64,000 nucleotides of DNA from assembly GCF_014207355.1 (NCBI RefSeq), contig NZ_JACHEF010000001.1, positions 1 through 64,000 on the forward strand, written 5' to 3'. Below are positions 61,220 to 64,000 of the stretch, in pieces (the stretch's first letter is position 1; every line of letters starts with the position of its first letter). A model generated the notes under the pieces. It had not been told where the DNA came from, did no database searches, and was given only the letters and a program-made list of their open reading frames with translations. This DNA is from Mesorhizobium sangaii (GTDB lineage: Bacteria; Pseudomonadota; Alphaproteobacteria; Rhizobiales; Rhizobiaceae). The position numbers and the translations under genes are program-made.

Positions 61220-61828
61220 ATGAAGAAGACGAGGGGCAAGCTGTTGCTGGCGGCAATGGCGATGCAGCTTACCGCTTGGGGATCAGCATATGCCGCGGGA
61301 CCGGCCTATATGCACACCGGCGGACGCACGACGCAGCCTGTTGGCCATTATGAATTCTGCCAGCGCATACCTGGCGAATGCAGCGAACGGACGCCCAAGG
61401 GCCCGCCGGTCGAACTGACCCGCAAATTGTGGGCGACGATCGTCAGCATCAACAATTCGGTCAACGCAAGAGTCAAGCCACGCACCGACATGGAAAATTA
61501 CGGTGCCGAGGAATACTGGGCCTATCCCGACAATGGCTATGGCGATTGCGAGGACTACGCGCTGGAAAAGCGTCGCGAATTGATGAATGCGGGCGTGCCG
61601 GCCGGCAATCTGCTGATGACGGTCGCGCGCCAGCCGAATGGCGACGGCCACGCGGTGCTGACCGTGCGCACCAGCCTTGGAGAATTCATTCTCGACAATC
61701 TGGAAACCAAGGTGCTGGCCTGGACGGACACGGACTACACCTATCTCAAGCGCCAGTCGGACCAGAATTCCGGTGTTTGGGTGACGATCAACGACGGCCG
61801 TTCAGACGCGGTCGCCAGCGTCCGCTAA
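61220..61828 (+). CDS. Transglutaminase-like cysteine peptidase (BTLCP/DUF920 family)
   Basis: A 202-residue secreted protein with a signal peptide (GKLLLAAMAMQLTAWGSAYA) and a papain-like BTLCP domain. The catalytic triad is visible as Cys in YGDCEDYALEKRRELMNAGV, His in GDGHAVLTVRTSLGEFILDN, and the Asp in that same stretch. LapG, the best-known relative, is a periplasmic protease that releases adhesins under c-di-GMP control. No LapD-like partner is adjacent, though a PilZ protein is encoded just upstream. Start and length fit rhizobial members. The ribosome binding site is within a hairpin. Confidence 0.92.
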   Translation: MKKTRGKLLLAAMAMQLTAWGSAYAAGPAYMHTGGRTTQPVGHYEFCQRIPGECSERTPKGPPVELTRKLWATIVSINNSVNARVKPRTDMENYGAEEYWAYPDNGYGDCEDYALEKRRELMNAGVPAGNLLMTVARQPNGDGHAVLTVRTSLGEFILDNLETKVLAWTDTDYTYLKRQSDQNSGVWVTINDGRSDAVASVR

Positions 61829-61876
61829 TGCATGTCGCTCAAAAGTGGCCCCGGTTTTGAGATAACGGCATGCATG
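61828..61876. repeat. Palindromic repeat with GCATGTCG/CGGCATGC ends
   Basis: ATGCATGTCG (starting at 61828, overlapping the TAA stop of the BTLCP gene) and CTCAAAA (61838-61844) are mirrored by TTTTGAG (61855-61861) and CGGCATGCAT. Similar ACGACATGCAT ends mark a frequent repeat in Mesorhizobium-type genomes. Confidence 0.65.
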
Positions 61877-61923
61877 AACTAGAGGTCAAGCGCGTCGCAT
61901 GAAGGCGACCGCTTCAGGAGAAA

Positions 61924-61997
61924 CCCGGTCGAGTCCCCACCCTCCCCGTCCCCAACGACCGGGTCAAAGGAGCCGGCCCCGTCCCCGGGCCGGCTCC
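61924..61997. terminator. Double hairpin with G-quadruplex motif downstream of the BTLCP gene
   Basis: The first stem, CCCGGTCG (61924-61931) with CGACCGGG (61956-61963), has a loop holding C-runs at 61935-61953. The second stem, GGAGCCGGCCC (61969-61979) with GGGCCGGCTCC (61987-61997), is a perfect 11 bp. There is no T-run, so termination would be factor-dependent or the stems may stabilise the mRNA. The rest of 61998-62168 shows nothing further. Confidence 0.5.
61935..61953 (-). other. G-quadruplex-forming motif
   Basis: The minus strand reads GGGGACGGGGAGGGTGGGG: four G-runs of three or more with loops of one or two bases, a canonical and very stable quadruplex pattern. It lies wholly in the loop of the 61924-61963 hairpin. 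Confidence 0.7.
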
Positions 61998-62168
61998 GCC
62001 ATTTCTGGGATAACCTTTTGAAATCCCGATAAAGGCACAATTCCAATAGCTTAGATTTCGGTTTGCGGCTCACTTCTGCTACAACGGCAGAGTAGCGAAC
62101 CGCGGTTGGTGATGGTTTCACCGGCTACAGTTCGAAACTTGAGAGTGCGTCAGCCCAGGAAGTGTCGC

Positions 62169-62921
62169 ATGCCGACCGAACCCCGATCACCGCGCCTTGC
62201 AGTTCTTATCGACGCCGACAACGCTTCCGCCAAGATCGTCGACCGCCTGTTCGAGGAGATCGCGAAGATTGGCGAAGCCAGCGTCCGCCGCATCTACGGT
62301 GACTTTTCAAACGTCCGGTCGAAGGGATGGGCTGATGTCTTGTCAAAGCATGCGATCATCCCGCAGCAGCAATTCGCTAATACCATCGGGAAGAACGCGT
62401 CCGATATCACACTGGTGATCGACGCCATGGACCTGCTTCACAGCGGTCGTTTCGATGGTTTTTGCCTGGTCTCTTCCGACAGTGACTTCACCCGGCTTGC
62501 TGCACGCATACGCGAACAAGGCGTCGACGTGTTCGGGTTTGGGGAGCAGAAAACTCCGGAGAGTTTCCGGCAAGCATGTCGGCGATTCGTCTACACCGAA
62601 AATCTTCTGCGTGGCACCGCAAACACTCACGATAGTGCGCCCGCAGCCAAGCCGCTTCAATTGCCGAGCGCTGCGATGCCCATGCTCAAGAAAGTCATTG
62701 GCCAGATGGAAAGTGAGGATGGTTGGGTGCATCTCGGAACCTTCGGACAACAGCTGTCAAACCTGTTTTCAGATTTTGATCCCCGCAGCTACGGTTTCAG
62801 CAAGCTGAGTGATCTGGTGAGGAATACAGACGCATTTGAAATCGAAGCTCCGAAGGGCGGAGGCATGCGAATACGGACCAAGCCTACGGCTGGGAAGAAG
62901 GTAAAAAACAAAGCCGCTTAG
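62169..62921 (+). CDS. NYN (PIN-like) domain protein with OST-HTH/LOTUS domain
   Basis: A 250-residue protein. The N-terminal NYN nuclease-like domain (about 8-150) shows LAVLIDADNASAKIVDRLFE, RIYGDFSNVRSKGWADVL, DITLVIDAMDLL and CLVSSDSDFTRLAARIREQG. Its conserved aspartates are the metal-binding residues of PIN-like nucleases. An OST-HTH/LOTUS domain (about 170-235; MLKKVIGQMESEDGWVHLGT, FDPRSYGFSKLSDLVRNTDA) and a basic tail follow. This combination suggests an RNA-binding ribonuclease acting on unknown RNAs; LabA-like relatives occur widely. The ATG at 62169 is chosen over the one at 62106. Confidence 0.93.
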   Translation: MPTEPRSPRLAVLIDADNASAKIVDRLFEEIAKIGEASVRRIYGDFSNVRSKGWADVLSKHAIIPQQQFANTIGKNASDITLVIDAMDLLHSGRFDGFCLVSSDSDFTRLAARIREQGVDVFGFGEQKTPESFRQACRRFVYTENLLRGTANTHDSAPAAKPLQLPSAAMPMLKKVIGQMESEDGWVHLGTFGQQLSNLFSDFDPRSYGFSKLSDLVRNTDAFEIEAPKGGGMRIRTKPTAGKKVKNKAA

Positions 62922-63046
62922 CGATGCCTAGACGGTCATGGGCCCATCGACCCGCCAAGGCGCGTCAGAACATCAAGACCGCCTTTCCACGGGCAGGAGA
63001 TCGAGGCACACTATAGGCCCTTGGTTTCGCCTTCTGGATCACGGCG

Positions 63047-63607
63047 ATGTTGGAAATCCCGGAAGATCGATGCGAGCGCCATCGCCTGTTCAAGGCGATC
63101 GACGATGCGTTCAAGGGCGGCGATTTCGAGGGCCTGGGCGTGGCCTTGGGCGGCTCGCCCTGCTGGTTCGACGAACGCATGCCGTTCGAACTCGGCCTCG
63201 GGCATCCGCTGGAGTATGCAATCTATTGGAGCCCCTTAGGCTTCATCTCAACTTTGCTGAATGCGGGATCGGATCCGAACTATCAGGATCACGGCGGATT
63301 TCCGGCAATCATTGCGGCGCTGTCCACCGACCGGGCCGACAGACTGGAAATCATGCGGGTGCTCATCGAGGGTGGCGCCGATCCCAATATGCGGGGCGTG
63401 AACGACTGGACGCCGCTTCACTATTCGGTGGCCATCCGCAGCGTCGACGCGATCCGCCTGCTTTTGTCGGCGGGCGCCGACCCGGCGCTCGAAACCCGCA
63501 TCGACGACTACAGGACAGCCATCGAGGAAGCCGACATTGCCGGCTTTGAAGCCGGCGCTTCCTTGCTGCGCGATGCGATGGCCAGACGCAACTCTAGCCG
63601 ACGGTGA
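63047..63607 (+). CDS. Ankyrin-repeat protein
   Basis: A 186-residue cytoplasmic protein with about three ankyrin repeats: PLGFISTLLNAGSDPNYQDH, DRLEIMRVLIEGGADPNMRG and DWTPLHYSVAIRSVDAIRLL followed by LSAGADP. The N-terminal part (MLEIPEDRCERHRLFKAIDD) may form a capping repeat. Ankyrin repeats mediate protein-protein contacts; the partner is unknown. The ATG at 63047 has no strong ribosome binding site. The gene converges on the gamma-carbonic-anhydrase-like gene. Confidence 0.88.
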   Translation: MLEIPEDRCERHRLFKAIDDAFKGGDFEGLGVALGGSPCWFDERMPFELGLGHPLEYAIYWSPLGFISTLLNAGSDPNYQDHGGFPAIIAALSTDRADRLEIMRVLIEGGADPNMRGVNDWTPLHYSVAIRSVDAIRLLLSAGADPALETRIDDYRTAIEEADIAGFEAGASLLRDAMARRNSSRR

Positions 63608-63647
63608 GTTGGGGCATGAGGAAGCCATCGGCGAGCGAGGGCTCGCC

Positions 63648-64000
63648 TCAAACCTTCTTCAGTCCAGCCTTGAAGCGCTTGCCGTTGGCGACGTAATGCG
63701 CGGCCGAGCCGCGCAGTCTGGCAGCGGCCGCCTCGTCAAGCACCCTGATCGCCTTGGCCGGAGAGCCGACGATCAGGGAATTGTCCGGAAATTCCTTGCC
63801 TTCGGTGACCAGAGCGCCGGCGCCAACCAGCGAATTCCTGCCGATCCTGGCGCCGTTTAGCACGATGGCGCCCATGCCGATCAGGCTGTTGTCGCCGATC
63901 GTGCAGCCGTGCAGCAAGGCGCGGTGGCCGATGGTGCAGCCTAGCCCGATGGTCAGCGGAAAGCCCGGATCGGTGTGCATGACCGTGTGTTCCTGCACAT
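63648..64000 (-). CDS. Gamma carbonic anhydrase-like hexapeptide-repeat protein (5' end beyond window)
   Basis: The C-terminal 116 or more residues of a left-handed beta-helix protein. Hexapeptide turns are clear in TIGLGCTIGHRALLHGCTIG, DNSLIGMGAIVLNGARIGRN and SLVGAGALVTEGKEFPDNSL, and the terminal helix is AAAARLRGSAAHYVANGKRF. The histidines in HTD, TIGHRALLHG and nearby match the metal-ligand pattern of the gamma-CA/YrdA/PaaY family. It may hydrate CO2 or simply be a trimeric metal protein. The start lies beyond position 64000. Confidence 0.9.
   Translation of the reverse strand, partial: VQEHTVMHTDPGFPLTIGLGCTIGHRALLHGCTIGDNSLIGMGAIVLNGARIGRNSLVGAGALVTEGKEFPDNSLIVGSPAKAIRVLDEAAAARLRGSAAHYVANGKRFKAGLKKV

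Overview
The window looks like chromosome of a Mesorhizobium-type member of the Hyphomicrobiales (alphaproteobacteria). The evidence is high GC, an NDUFA12-type complex I subunit next to a DUF2155 protein, BA14K and BTLCP family proteins, a tRNA-Tyr/tRNA-Gly/tuf neighbourhood, and several intergenic palindromes of the kind common in rhizobia. Species cannot be fixed from the window. No CRISPR array, prophage, complete insertion sequence, symbiosis genes or rRNA was seen. Most of the region is ordinary core and accessory chromosome.

Layout: (0-4.7 kb) the 5' end of tuf, a DMT transporter, small stress-type proteins, and a SnoaL-like/LysR pair lying between the tRNA-Gly gene and a near-perfect direct repeat of its 3' end, which suggests a tiny tRNA-targeted island. 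(4.7-10.6 kb) rlmB, then a glyoxylate-to-glycerate operon (gcl-hyi-glxR) facing an IclR regulator with a perfect palindrome in between. (10.6-14 kb) small membrane and secreted proteins, including a BA14K protein and a histidine-rich mini-protein that share a duplicated leader and signal-peptide module; tRNA-Thr; an M15-like protein; a DUF2569 protein. (13.9-25.5 kb) two complete polyamine-type ABC importers: one divergent from a TetR gene and followed by a metallo-beta-lactamase-fold hydrolase, the other followed by an amidase and a second TetR gene.

(25.5-39 kb) a UXS-like epimerase, NAD kinase, a RhlE-type helicase, an OmpA-family lipoprotein, two GFA-domain proteins, prfB with its programmed +1 frameshift, PBP1A and an AmiC-type amidase. 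(39-47 kb) RNase E with a long leader and a repeat-bearing insertion in its S1 domain, glutaminase, an aminotransferase, an M48/TPR protease and a DsbA-family protein. (47-59 kb) aroQ-accB-accC-aat, NTF2-like, DUF2155, NDUFA12, panB-panC, AIM24, GNAT, gatB, CBS and rhomboid genes. (59-64 kb) an unannotated small RNA candidate with its own promoter and terminator, PAS and tandem PilZ proteins, a BTLCP cysteine protease with a hairpin over its ribosome binding site and a G-quadruplex motif downstream, a NYN/OST-HTH protein, an ankyrin protein and a cut-off gamma-carbonic-anhydrase-like gene.

How the genes work together: gcl, hyi and glxR make one pathway from glyoxylate to glycerate. aroQ/accBC, panBC, nadK and gatB supply core metabolism and translation. 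The two ABC cassettes with local TetR regulators and hydrolases look like nutrient import modules for polyamine-like or amide-bearing compounds. The most notable items beyond ordinary genes are the prfB recoding site, the stand-alone sRNA candidate, the leader-sharing secreted mini-proteins, the tRNA-Gly att-like repeat and the G4 motif held in a hairpin loop.
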